DNA from: Acidipila rosea
Lineage (GTDB): Bacteria; Acidobacteriota; Terriglobia; Terriglobales; Acidobacteriaceae
Reading direction: 5' to 3'
DNA: 64,000 nt
Assembly: GCF_004339725.1 (NCBI RefSeq)
Contig: NZ_SMGK01000001.1
Span: forward strand, 558,001 to 622,000
Below are positions 37,473 through 45,865 of this stretch, piece by piece. Under the pieces are notes generated by a model that had not been told where the DNA came from, ran no database searches, and saw only the letters and a list, made by a program, of their open reading frames with translations. The position numbers and the translations under genes were made by a program. Within the stretch, counting starts at the first letter, position 1. Each line of letters opens with the position of its first letter.

Positions 37473-38898
37473 TTGATTCATTGTTAGAATGCTGAATTCG
37501 CGGATCCGGGTATGCACGAAAATACGTCTCTGGGAATGGGCTCGTTTGGTTCAGCAGTGGTTCAGTTGTCCCACGCAGGGTGTGGGAGAAGAAGGCTAAC
37601 GTATAGCGATTGATAATGCTATGAACTAGTTTAGGATTAAGCGTTCCAGAATCGGTAAGCTTATGGAAGGGCGAATAGAGAGACCGGTCGGCAAAGTTCA
37701 TGTGTTTCGTGTCTTGAATCCCCAGCAGATAACCTCCGGAGTCATGAAACGATCGCATCAAATTATTCAGATCATTGATGTCAAGGCGGTTTCCCTCGTA
37801 AGTGGACAGCCTTTCTTTTTCTACGTCGCTCTGGATAAAGGGCCATCCGCTGTCATACATCATCATCAGAGGTTTGTTGAGTGGTTCTCTGTATATCTTC
37901 CCGAACATCCATCCATCAATATTTAGGGCAGCTCGAATTCTAGGATCTCGGAAGCAAGCCTCTATCGCCACGGATCCGCCGAATGAATGGCCAAATGCCC
38001 CTGTATGATTCGTGTCAAGAAGCCCATACCATATGTTTCCAGGTGAGCTTGACCACGCCGCCAGTTGATTTAAGACGGCAATGTCGTCTTTAGCTTCTGT
38101 AATGGTCTCCTGTTCCCCGAAGGCGATTTGCTTTTCAAGTGGTCCGCTGAAGTCGTCTATCTCTCGCGGCTCTGACCTTCGCACGATCTTTCCATCGGGA
38201 AAGGCAACAGGGGTCGAATTGTGAGTGTGGTCAATGGCGACCACGACAAATCCATGGCTTGCGAGATCTTCCATTTGAAAGGTGTTTTGGGTTCGCTGTC
38301 CTTCCCAAGCCGGATTGAAGAGAATCACTGGATAGGGATGGCTCTCCCTTAATATTGGGGCATTCAGTAGAGAGTGTGTCTTCAACACTGCGTCGTAAGA
38401 GGAAAGCAAGGTTGTCTCACGCAATCTTCTGTAAGGTGCTCGGACGCCTCTATTGACTGCCGAGGGATACCAGATTTGGATCATCAGTTCACGTTTGCCC
38501 GATGGAAAACTATCATCCGCGCGGGCCTCATCGACCATATGGACGATATGAGTTCCAACGAATAAGGGCCCGGTAGGTGGGGGAAGTTCGAAAAATGGAA
38601 GAACGATAAGGGCAGCTGTAGAAAACCCAAGAGGTATTAGCAGCAGGGCCGCGATACTGCGAATCCTGCTGGAACTCCATTTCCGGGCTGTAATCAGCAT
38701 TATTCCAAGAAGAATCACAGCTAGGTATGCGGCTGATATTTGCCAATAGAGACGGAGCCGCCAGAAATGAACTACGAGTACGGCGATACTGAGGGCAGAT
38801 AGAGTCCTCGTCAAGCGATTTCGGGTATTCCCGTAATAGAGCAGAGAAATAACAACGGCAAGTCCTGCCGCAAGTAATAGCACTTCTTCTGGACGCAT
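37465..38898 (-). CDS. membrane-anchored alpha/beta hydrolase, PAF-acetylhydrolase-like
   Basis: 477-residue serine hydrolase. The N-terminal 120 residues have four hydrophobic segments; the rest is an alpha/beta hydrolase of the platelet-activating-factor acetylhydrolase/dienelactone hydrolase type, with the nucleophile in GAFGHSFGGS and a family-like MIQIWYPS strand before it. Probable catalytic His is in the DTKHMNFAD region. Substrate unknown; ester (acetyl) removal from lipid or polysaccharide is possible. It is divergent from the flippase gene. Its stop codon lies inside the shared terminator. Confidence 0.8.
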   Translation of the reverse strand: MRPEEVLLLAAGLAVVISLLYYGNTRNRLTRTLSALSIAVLVVHFWRLRLYWQISAAYLAVILLGIMLITARKWSSSRIRSIAALLLIPLGFSTAALIVLPFFELPPPTGPLFVGTHIVHMVDEARADDSFPSGKRELMIQIWYPSAVNRGVRAPYRRLRETTLLSSYDAVLKTHSLLNAPILRESHPYPVILFNPAWEGQRTQNTFQMEDLASHGFVVVAIDHTHNSTPVAFPDGKIVRRSEPREIDDFSGPLEKQIAFGEQETITEAKDDIAVLNQLAAWSSSPGNIWYGLLDTNHTGAFGHSFGGSVAIEACFRDPRIRAALNIDGWMFGKIYREPLNKPLMMMYDSGWPFIQSDVEKERLSTYEGNRLDINDLNNLMRSFHDSGGYLLGIQDTKHMNFADRSLYSPFHKLTDSGTLNPKLVHSIINRYTLAFFSHTLRGTTEPLLNQTSPFPETYFRAYPDPRIQHSNNESNK

Positions 38899-39008
38899 GC
38901 GTAATCCTCAGAAAATACAAAGCTTAAATTATCGTCCTCGATATGCAAATCTATGCACATGGGGGTGCTGGGCTACGTATTTCTCTTTCTTCTAAAGGAC
39001 GCATTGGA

Positions 39009-39025
39009 GTGGCAGCCTGAATGCA
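39009..39025 (+). promoter_or_regulatory. candidate sigma-54 promoter overlapping the flippase start codon
   Basis: GTGGCAGCCTGAATGCA has TGGC and GG-N10-GC but an ATGC rather than TTGC -12. Its -12 element overlaps the ATG at 39021. If it is used, transcription starts near 39036 and translation must begin later, for example at the TTG at 39117. Confidence 0.35.
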
Positions 39026-40679
39026 AATTTCTACGATCAGAGAGTGCCTGCGTCGGTTCTGGCAAATACGCGATGCACGAACAGCACCATATATATCTGA
39101 TCGCGGAGAAGAACTTTTGCAGTCAATAATCCCAATCGAAGAAAAGTCCACTCCACCTTTCTCTGTAGCGAAGCTGCTCCGTGGCTCTGGTAGCCGCGTG
39201 ATCAATCTTCTGTTGTCTACATTAATTGGATTCTTTCTCACACCCTATATTGTTCGATCTCTCGGGGCCGAGCAGTACGGAATCTGGGCATTGGCCTACG
39301 CATTCATTGGCTACTACAGCCTCTTAGATCTTGGAATGTCAGCGGCAGTCTTCACTCACATTTCGTTTGCATTCGGGCAGAAAGATGACGCGGAGGCAAG
39401 CAGGATATACAGTACCGGCCTCGCGGTCTTTGGAATAAGCGGGATCATCCTAGCGGTCGTCACAGTAGTTATTGCAGCCTGTGTAGGTCACTTCGCCCAT
39501 CAGCACGCGATGATGATAGCCTGGGTAATCCTGATCGTGGGACTGCTAAGTGCCAGCAACTTCCCAATGCGTGTCTTCTTTGGGACGCTCAATGCTGGCG
39601 CACACTTTGACATTACATCCGGTTTGCTGATCGCCGGTACTCTACTCAGAGCCATAGGCACAGTTGTCGCGTTGCGTTTGCACTATGGAGTGATCGCTCT
39701 CGCCCTGGTGAACGTGCTTGCGGGCATTCCCATCAACATACTTGCCATCTATGGAGTGAAGCGGAAGTACGCCTTCCTCAAAGTCTTGCGTCCCAAATAC
39801 GAACGCCACACAGGGCGCAAATTGATGCGGTTTGGCTTTCCTGTCATCTTCGGTCAACTTGCTGACCGTGTACGTTTCCAGACCGATTCGCTGACGGTGT
39901 CATATTTTATTGGCATTATCGCGCTCGCTCATTACAACATCGCAACAACTCTCGTCATGTATTACATGGATGGCATTCTGGCCATCATCGGAGTATTAGC
40001 GCCGGTTCTTACAGTTCAACAAAGCCGCAAGGACGAAGCCGGGCTACGTCAGAGTATCCTTGTGGGGACAAGGCTCGGGTTATGCAGTTCAGGCTTTGTG
40101 TTATTCGGAATAATTGCTTGGGGACATGCCTTCATCGGACGATGGATGGGGGCGAATTATCTAGATGCATATCCGGTCCTGGTAATTCTCAGCATCGCGG
40201 TCTTTCTGGATGTTTCTCAGGCAACGTCGGTCAGCGCTTTATATGCCACCATGAATCAGCAATATTATGCGGTGGTTAATGTGGTCGAGGCCGCACTAAA
40301 TTTGGTTTTGAGCATTATTCTGGCCCCGCATTATGGAGCGATGGGTGTTGCATATGGCACGCTCATTCCAAGCATCGTAGTACGCTTAATTGTCCAGCCA
40401 ATCCTTGTCCAACGCAGGTTAGGCCTTTCGGTACGGACTTACTGGGCGGCAACATTGCCAACGGCATTTCGAACCGCTGCGTTTCTAGTAATACCTGCAT
40501 TAGTTACCCGTTGGCTCTTGCGCCCAACCTACCCAACCATCTTCCTCACAGCAGCGTTATCTGCCATCTTGTTCGCTCTCCCCATGTGGTATTACGAGTT
40601 CAACATGCGTGGGGCGGTGGAGTTGACGGCGCGCTGGCGAATGCTGCTCGTTTCTGCCGGGCTGAGAAACCCTTCATAG
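39021..40679 (+). CDS. Wzx-type polysaccharide flippase
   Basis: Polytopic MOP-superfamily protein that should flip undecaprenyl-linked repeat units across the inner membrane. Family similarity starts only near residue 50 (LLRGSGSRVINLLLSTLIGF, then FFLTPYIVRSLGAEQYGIWA), followed by about 12-14 membrane segments and a final basic tail. The first 50 residues look like non-coding sequence in translation, so the true start may be TTG 39117 or nearby. It ends next to a long hairpin shared with the convergent GT2 gene. Confidence 0.88.
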   Translation: MQISTIRECLRRFWQIRDARTAPYISDRGEELLQSIIPIEEKSTPPFSVAKLLRGSGSRVINLLLSTLIGFFLTPYIVRSLGAEQYGIWALAYAFIGYYSLLDLGMSAAVFTHISFAFGQKDDAEASRIYSTGLAVFGISGIILAVVTVVIAACVGHFAHQHAMMIAWVILIVGLLSASNFPMRVFFGTLNAGAHFDITSGLLIAGTLLRAIGTVVALRLHYGVIALALVNVLAGIPINILAIYGVKRKYAFLKVLRPKYERHTGRKLMRFGFPVIFGQLADRVRFQTDSLTVSYFIGIIALAHYNIATTLVMYYMDGILAIIGVLAPVLTVQQSRKDEAGLRQSILVGTRLGLCSSGFVLFGIIAWGHAFIGRWMGANYLDAYPVLVILSIAVFLDVSQATSVSALYATMNQQYYAVVNVVEAALNLVLSIILAPHYGAMGVAYGTLIPSIVVRLIVQPILVQRRLGLSVRTYWAATLPTAFRTAAFLVIPALVTRWLLRPTYPTIFLTAALSAILFALPMWYYEFNMRGAVELTARWRMLLVSAGLRNPS

Positions 40680-40680
40680 A

Positions 40681-40729
40681 GCAATGGGATAAGGGTGCTT
40701 GCTGATAGACGGCATCCTTATCGCATTGC
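40681..40729. terminator. long imperfect stem-loop between convergent genes
   Basis: GCAATGGGATAAGGGTGC (40681-40698) pairs with GCATCCTTATCGCATTGC (40712-40729) with two mismatches in 18 bp. It starts two bases after the flippase stop and runs into the 3' end of the GT2 gene. No T-run; bidirectional terminator or mRNA 3'-end protector. Confidence 0.55.
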
Positions 40730-41608
40730 GGAGGGAGCAGCAAATGAAGCACAACGGGCAATCAGCTGCTTCCAACTCGTCAGTCTTCCCGGTTCGATAC
40801 GAATACTCTCCACGATTGCTCGCAGCGAAGAGCGCTTGTCTGTGTCACGCAGCTCATAGGCGTAGTGAAAGAGGTCTAACGCAAGTCGCTTTCGTACTAC
40901 TTCCTGTTGCTCCGCGCGTAATCCTTCTTTTAGTAGATTACGGAACAGCTCGATTTCACCTTTTACAAGTCGTTGGACATTTCGCGATGAACTATTAGGC
41001 TGTCGCTGGTAGAGCGTTAAACACTGAGGCACAAGTTGAAAAGGACATAGACGAGAGAGTCTGAGCCAGAGGTCATAATCTTCCATCTCACGCAGTGAGG
41101 ATTTGAACATTCCAACTTCGAGTAATGCACTACGACGTGCAAGAACTGTAGAAGGAAGAATGAAAAATGAGTGGAGCAGCCGGTCGAACACCAATCCGGA
41201 CGCAGGTCTCTTATCTGAAAGATAATCCCCCACCTTGACATTGTCTTCGTCCATGACTGCAGCGTCGGAATAGATAAGCTCAGCGCTAGGGTGGATAGCA
41301 GCGCATTCTAACTGACGCTCAAGCTTCTCAGGTAACCATCGGTCGTCTGCATCCAGAAATGCAATCCATTCACCGGTTGATGCGGCTATACCTGTATTAC
41401 GCGCGACGGCCGCCCCTGCATTTGTCTGTTGTATCAGCCTGACCGGCGCAGGAAATGTTCTTGCAACTAGGCCAGTATTATCTTGAGATCCATCGTCGAC
41501 AATGAAGATTTCCTTCACGGGCACAGTCTGACTGAGAACGCTTTCGATGCAGCGCGGCAAAAGCGCTGCAGAGTTATAAGAAGGAATCACTACGCTGATG
41601 CTGCTCAC
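40718..41608 (-). CDS. family 2 glycosyltransferase
   Basis: Cytoplasmic GT-A enzyme that would add one sugar to a lipid-linked repeat unit. The start SSISVVIPSYNSAALL, the nucleotide-binding EIFIVDDGSQDNT and the metal-binding DADDRW (DxD type) are all seen. I choose GTG 41608, which overlaps the upstream stop as GTGA; an ATG at 41692 would add 28 residues lying inside the upstream gene. It is the second gene of a two-gene GT2 operon. Donor and acceptor sugars cannot be told. Confidence 0.88.
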   Translation of the reverse strand: MSSISVVIPSYNSAALLPRCIESVLSQTVPVKEIFIVDDGSQDNTGLVARTFPAPVRLIQQTNAGAAVARNTGIAASTGEWIAFLDADDRWLPEKLERQLECAAIHPSAELIYSDAAVMDEDNVKVGDYLSDKRPASGLVFDRLLHSFFILPSTVLARRSALLEVGMFKSSLREMEDYDLWLRLSRLCPFQLVPQCLTLYQRQPNSSSRNVQRLVKGEIELFRNLLKEGLRAEQQEVVRKRLALDLFHYAYELRDTDKRSSLRAIVESIRIEPGRLTSWKQLIARCASFAAPSAMR

Positions 41609-42585
41609 GCATTTGCTCCATCGATGGTTCGGCTTTGAATGTGATGTTTGAATTCGGCAATTAGCAAAAGACTCTTCGCATGCAATTGCCAAGGCTTTTC
41701 GGCACAGGCGCGGCGAAGTTTGCGTATCGCGGGTCTAAGATTTCCACTGTGCAGATCACCGCGGCCGCGGTTGAAAGAGATCCTGTAGCGAGCTTTCGAG
41801 ATGAGGTGCGGGTTCTTTTTGAAGTACTCAAGTTGCTCAAGCTTGTCGAGGATGGACATTAACGAGTCATATTGAGACTCAGGCATATAGGAAGATAAAC
41901 TGGTCTGATGGACACGATAATACGTCAGTGGTTCAGGCAGAAAGTATATCTGGTACTCCGAGGCAATTCGCATCCATAGAAGCCAGTCTTCCCCGAATTG
42001 CCCTACTTCCTCATCAAATCCCCCGATCCGTTGCAGGCACTCGCGACGAATCATTACAGTTGATGTTTGGATCCAATTAGCGAAAAGAAGATGCTCGAGA
42101 ACAAATCCATTGTGGATTGTGTACATCTCTGACTTGGATCTATCCACCCGTTGTCCCAATTGATCGACCCCGGCTATTTCTGTTGCAAGAAGGCCATAGG
42201 CTGGGTACCTAGCCAAAAAATCAACCTGGCGATCGAGCTTATTGGGTGCCCATGCATCGTCCGAGTCCAAGAAGCAAATATAGTCTCCATGGCAAAGAGT
42301 GATACCGGTATTCCTGGCTTTAGCCACGCCTGAGTTGGCTTGCAGATGGTAGCTTATGCGGCCCAGGTAAGGTGCCAGAACCACCTGCGTGTCGTCAGTA
42401 GATCCATCGTCCACTACGATTATCTCGACATTAGTATAGGTCTGCCTTAACACGCTATCGACTGCCTGTGTCAAGAGGCCGCTTCGATTAAACGTTGGGA
42501 TTATGACGGAGACCAATGGCTGATGCAGGGCGTCATTCTGCTCCAGCGACAGACTGCCCCTTATTGTATTCAAGGCCTTCGTCAT
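41605..42585 (-). CDS. family 2 glycosyltransferase
   Basis: GT-A glycosyltransferase with LVSVIIPTFNRSGLL, EIIVVDDGSTDDT and the DSDDAW metal site, about 326 residues from the ATG at 42585. An in-frame ATG at 42699 exists, but a sigma-54 promoter lies inside that extension (42655-42671), and the extra 38 residues do not look like GT2 sequence. It overlaps the second GT2 gene by four bases. Together they probably build the repeat unit exported by the nearby flippase. Confidence 0.88.
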   Translation of the reverse strand: MTKALNTIRGSLSLEQNDALHQPLVSVIIPTFNRSGLLTQAVDSVLRQTYTNVEIIVVDDGSTDDTQVVLAPYLGRISYHLQANSGVAKARNTGITLCHGDYICFLDSDDAWAPNKLDRQVDFLARYPAYGLLATEIAGVDQLGQRVDRSKSEMYTIHNGFVLEHLLFANWIQTSTVMIRRECLQRIGGFDEEVGQFGEDWLLWMRIASEYQIYFLPEPLTYYRVHQTSLSSYMPESQYDSLMSILDKLEQLEYFKKNPHLISKARYRISFNRGRGDLHSGNLRPAIRKLRRACAEKPWQLHAKSLLLIAEFKHHIQSRTIDGANA

Positions 42586-42654
42586 GTGGGGATTGCCCAA
42601 TTTACCTCTCAGTTGGAAGCCGCGGATCTGACGACGGCATATAAACCTTTGACA

Positions 42655-42671
42655 AGCATCTATTATGCCAA
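42655..42671 (-). promoter_or_regulatory. sigma-54 promoter of the GT2 pair
   Basis: On the minus strand TTGGCATAATAGATGCT has -24 TTGGCA and GG-N10-GC; the -12 reads ATGCT (one mismatch). Transcript start near 42644, 59 bases before ATG 42585. Confidence 0.6.
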
Positions 42672-42829
42672 CCGGATAATGGGATAGATGTGGCATCAAG
42701 TCTGTCAGCCTGCCTCAGCCGTTCGAGTGGAGGTCTCCTTACGTGGTCATGGTGTGCAAGATTATGCGCACCATGGCGAGAAGGTTTGTGTAGCTGGATT
42801 GAGGAGATATTGTCCCGTGTGGCTGGGAT

Positions 42830-42846
42830 ATGGGCAGCCATTTGCA
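42830..42846 (+). promoter_or_regulatory. candidate sigma-54 promoter of the ligase gene
   Basis: ATGGGCAGCCATTTGCA has GG-N10-GC and a perfect -12 TTGCA but a weaker -24 (TGGGCA). Predicted start near 42857, 29 bases before ATG 42886. Confidence 0.4.
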
Positions 42847-42885
42847 TACTAAATCCGTGGATAAAATCGACCCATTGGTGGACAG

Positions 42886-44250
42886 ATGGACGGCGTTTTC
42901 GCAGTATTAATACTGCTCACAATTATTTATTACATGGTAAGGGGCTTTTCCAAGCCCTATCTTGGGCTATTTGTTCTTACTGCCGCGTTAGAGTTGCAGC
43001 CGGGGGAACTTTACCCGGTGCTAGGCTATTTTCATATAGAGAGGGTCCTAGTTCTTGCTCTAACCGTCGCCTGCTTTATGCAAGGCAAGAAGTTGCGCTT
43101 TCCGCCGATTACCAAAGCATTCCTGGCATTCTATGGTGCCATGCTGCTGGGAATTCCTATGGCGTTCTGGGTCGGCAATTCGATAGGAACATGTCTGCAA
43201 TTTTTTGAGACCGTTTTCTGCGTCTTGATGGCGGTCACTCTGCTGGAAACAGAGGAGCAGATCAAGAAGTATCTAGTCTTGATGCTTTCGCTTGAACTGT
43301 GGCTCGGCGCGAGCGCCGTGTACATGTATCACATGGGTGTGAGGCAGTTCGCGATGGGGATAGATCGCGCCGAAGGCTTAACGAGTGCTGGCGGGGATCC
43401 TAACACTCTGGGTATCACCATGGTCGTTTCCATGCCTCTTGCATTCCTCATGATGCAAAAGGGGAACCCGAAACGGCTGCGAATATTTGGATTGATCGCC
43501 GTGGCCATTTCGCTTGTTACCATCATCACGACTGGATCGCGTACAGCTTTTGCAGCATTTCTGCTCCTGCTGTCTATGATTGTTTTTTCAAAAAAACAGA
43601 ATCTTAAGTTCATTCCTTTGGTAGTGCTCGCTCTGCCCCTTCTTTGGCTCGTGATCCCGCAACAGTACAAATTGCGCTATGAGTCAGTTCGCGACGCCGA
43701 CGAAGACGAGTCCTATACCAACCGGCTTCTCTCCTGGCAGGGCGGTATCAAGATGTTCGAGCATAATCCTCTTACAGGAGTAGGCCCGGGGAATTATACC
43801 TTTGCGAACGGAAGCCTCTACTGGCCTGGCAACCCGCGTCATTGGCTTAATGCGCACTCGCTCTATTTCAAGCTGCTGGGAGAGTTGGGGGCTTCGGGAA
43901 CGATCACGTTCTTTGCCTACGTCTTCATGCTGTTCCGCTTGAATATAAGGCTGTCAAAGCGCTTTCGAGATGAAGGTCGAGATCCCTTCATCGCCAACTT
44001 TCCGCGCTCTTGCAGCTTTTGTATTATCTTGCTTTTATTTACTGGGTATTCGGCGCATAACCTCTACCGCTCGACCTGGTTCATGATGGGTGCGATTAGC
44101 GGCGCAGCTAGCCTTTTGGCGGTCAGAAGAGAAGCGGGCGAAGAAAAGATCATGGCCAAAACTGAGTTGCTTCCTCCATGGTTGCCTCGTCGTGAGTTAA
44201 CTGCAGAGACCGTCAATGACGTGGTCATTTCAGCACAACCGCTCGCTTAG
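42886..44250 (+). CDS. O-antigen ligase/Wzy_C family membrane protein
   Basis: 454-residue polytopic protein with about ten membrane segments and the Wzy_C pattern: a TTGSRTAFAAF segment followed by a large periplasmic loop (about 260-345) with the motif GVGPGNYTF and the conserved WLNAHSLYFKLLGELG. Enzymes of this group polymerise repeat units or attach polymer to a carrier. With a Wzx-type flippase nearby, polymerase (Wzy) is the likelier job. It stands alone; the 235 bases after it hold no gene and no clear terminator. Confidence 0.85.
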   Translation: MDGVFAVLILLTIIYYMVRGFSKPYLGLFVLTAALELQPGELYPVLGYFHIERVLVLALTVACFMQGKKLRFPPITKAFLAFYGAMLLGIPMAFWVGNSIGTCLQFFETVFCVLMAVTLLETEEQIKKYLVLMLSLELWLGASAVYMYHMGVRQFAMGIDRAEGLTSAGGDPNTLGITMVVSMPLAFLMMQKGNPKRLRIFGLIAVAISLVTIITTGSRTAFAAFLLLLSMIVFSKKQNLKFIPLVVLALPLLWLVIPQQYKLRYESVRDADEDESYTNRLLSWQGGIKMFEHNPLTGVGPGNYTFANGSLYWPGNPRHWLNAHSLYFKLLGELGASGTITFFAYVFMLFRLNIRLSKRFRDEGRDPFIANFPRSCSFCIILLLFTGYSAHNLYRSTWFMMGAISGAASLLAVRREAGEEKIMAKTELLPPWLPRRELTAETVNDVVISAQPLA

Positions 44251-44485
44251 CCGCGTAGGGATGGGCAACGCTTAATCGTCCTGCCTCGTTGAAGCGACAT
44301 AAGCTTACCCTCCAGTCCATGCCACTGCAAATAAGTGGGGCTGCATCGCCGCTCTACGACTAGTTGTCCAGGGGTTGCGGCCCATCAGTGGTTGTAAGGT
44401 GGGTTGGAGCGCTGCCGAAGCTGGAGTAGCCTCCTAGTGTGTGAATCTTTAGCAGTTCGGCCGCAAGGATGAGACCGCAGCATCG

Positions 44486-45862
44486 TTAGCCTACTTGCCG
44501 CTGGCCATGGGAAATTTCTGAGATGCATAACCGCAATTTGCCTGATCGCTCCCGAAGGATTTCGGGAACCCGCTCAGCCGACCACTGCAGGGAAATCTGA
44601 AAATGCTGGTCCACATTCTTCTTTAGCTCAGCCAGTTCCTGCTGAATCTCCATTACATCTCCCTGTGCCGAGTAACGGATATGCATGTGATTAACAGCCT
44701 TCTGAATGAGTTGAATTTGTCTCACGTGTCGGAAGCCGCGACTCGATCGAGCCAGAATAACTGTCAGGGAAATTCCTGGAATGATGCTGCCATCCGGGAG
44801 GACAAAATTGTCCAGGGCGCGACCCAGTATCTGGGTCACTGAAGGAAACCATGAGCCACATGCGCACGGTGTGCTGTCAAGTAGTACGCAGTCGGCGGTG
44901 TCATAGCGAATAAGTGGCATCCCCAGGTTTAAAAGGTCAGTAGCAATCAGCTTATACAGCGGACCCTCTGGCGTGGTTCCCGAATACACCAGCTCCAGAT
45001 AGCATGCAGCTGGATGAAAGTGTAGTCGCTTGCCGGCTTGACACTGTGCAGCCACCATCCCAATGTCACGACTGCCGTAATGCTCCGTCACTGGGCATTG
45101 AAAAGCGTCTTCCAGGATTGCCCTGTCTTCTGCCGAAAGCGGTTCTGCAGTGACGATCAAGTGCTTTGGCTTATGGTAGACAACTCCAGTCGACTTTAGA
45201 AATTCTGCGAATCGCGCCGTTGTCGCAGCGTAGCCATAGAGAATTTCTGGGCGGTGCAGGTTCAGTTTATGCAGAAAGCTCTGCATGACAGATTCGTTCA
45301 GTTGCCCTGCGGCTCCAATATAGCGCCGGAGAAGCCCCTCCTCATAGAGTCGCCATTTCCAGCTCGGATTGAGCGCGAGGTCGCGCTCAGCTCCCCAAAT
45401 ATGCAGTGCCCTTGTCCCCTGGTCGTAGCCACTCCACCTGTTTAAGTGGTACTGCAGTGCTGTCTTGTCTCGCAGGCCCTCCAGGTCGCGCCAGATGACA
45501 ACGGGCGCCGAGGTTGTTCCCCCAGTAGATGCTTTTCGTAATTGCCGCTCCGGTACATCGCGCGAAAGTAGATCGTGAGAGTTTGCGCGAAGTAGGTCCC
45601 TGCTAAGTTCTGGAAGTGGGATGGGATTCCCCGACTTCCAGTCTGCCGCTTGGAATCCAACGTCGTCAAAGATGCGCCTATAGTAAGGGGTGCTTCGATA
45701 CGCATGGTCGAGGATGCGCTTGACGCGCACTTCCTGTTCAGCAAGCTGTTCATCCTTCGACATTCGATCAAATTGCTCAAGCCTTCTTAGGCGCGCGCCG
45801 AGTCTTTGATGGCGCTCTCGCTCGAGCACCGGGAGGATGATGTTGTTATGTATCCAGGCCAT
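44486..45862 (-). CDS. PaaK/CapK-like adenylate-forming enzyme (first of a pair)
   Basis: 458-residue member of the phenylacetate-CoA ligase-like family. The ATP-binding signature is TGGTTSAPV, the adenylate motif region reads TEHYGSRD (usually YG-T/S-E), and RYDTADC is the later aspartate motif; a CxCG-like pair (PCACG) follows, as in many PaaK/CapK proteins. CapK-type proteins are frequent in capsule and EPS loci and their acyl substrates are mostly unknown. It is the last gene of a deacetylase-CapK-CapK operon, three bases after its paralogue, with which it shares the same organisation. Confidence 0.82.
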   Translation of the reverse strand: MAWIHNNIILPVLERERHQRLGARLRRLEQFDRMSKDEQLAEQEVRVKRILDHAYRSTPYYRRIFDDVGFQAADWKSGNPIPLPELSRDLLRANSHDLLSRDVPERQLRKASTGGTTSAPVVIWRDLEGLRDKTALQYHLNRWSGYDQGTRALHIWGAERDLALNPSWKWRLYEEGLLRRYIGAAGQLNESVMQSFLHKLNLHRPEILYGYAATTARFAEFLKSTGVVYHKPKHLIVTAEPLSAEDRAILEDAFQCPVTEHYGSRDIGMVAAQCQAGKRLHFHPAACYLELVYSGTTPEGPLYKLIATDLLNLGMPLIRYDTADCVLLDSTPCACGSWFPSVTQILGRALDNFVLPDGSIIPGISLTVILARSSRGFRHVRQIQLIQKAVNHMHIRYSAQGDVMEIQQELAELKKNVDQHFQISLQWSAERVPEILRERSGKLRLCISEISHGQRQVG

Positions 45863-45865
45863 TGT

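Noticed and set aside
44251..44485. Possible small gene or terminator between the ligase and CapK-like genes
   Set aside because: No frame of useful length, no clear stem with T-run and no sigma-54 pattern was seen.
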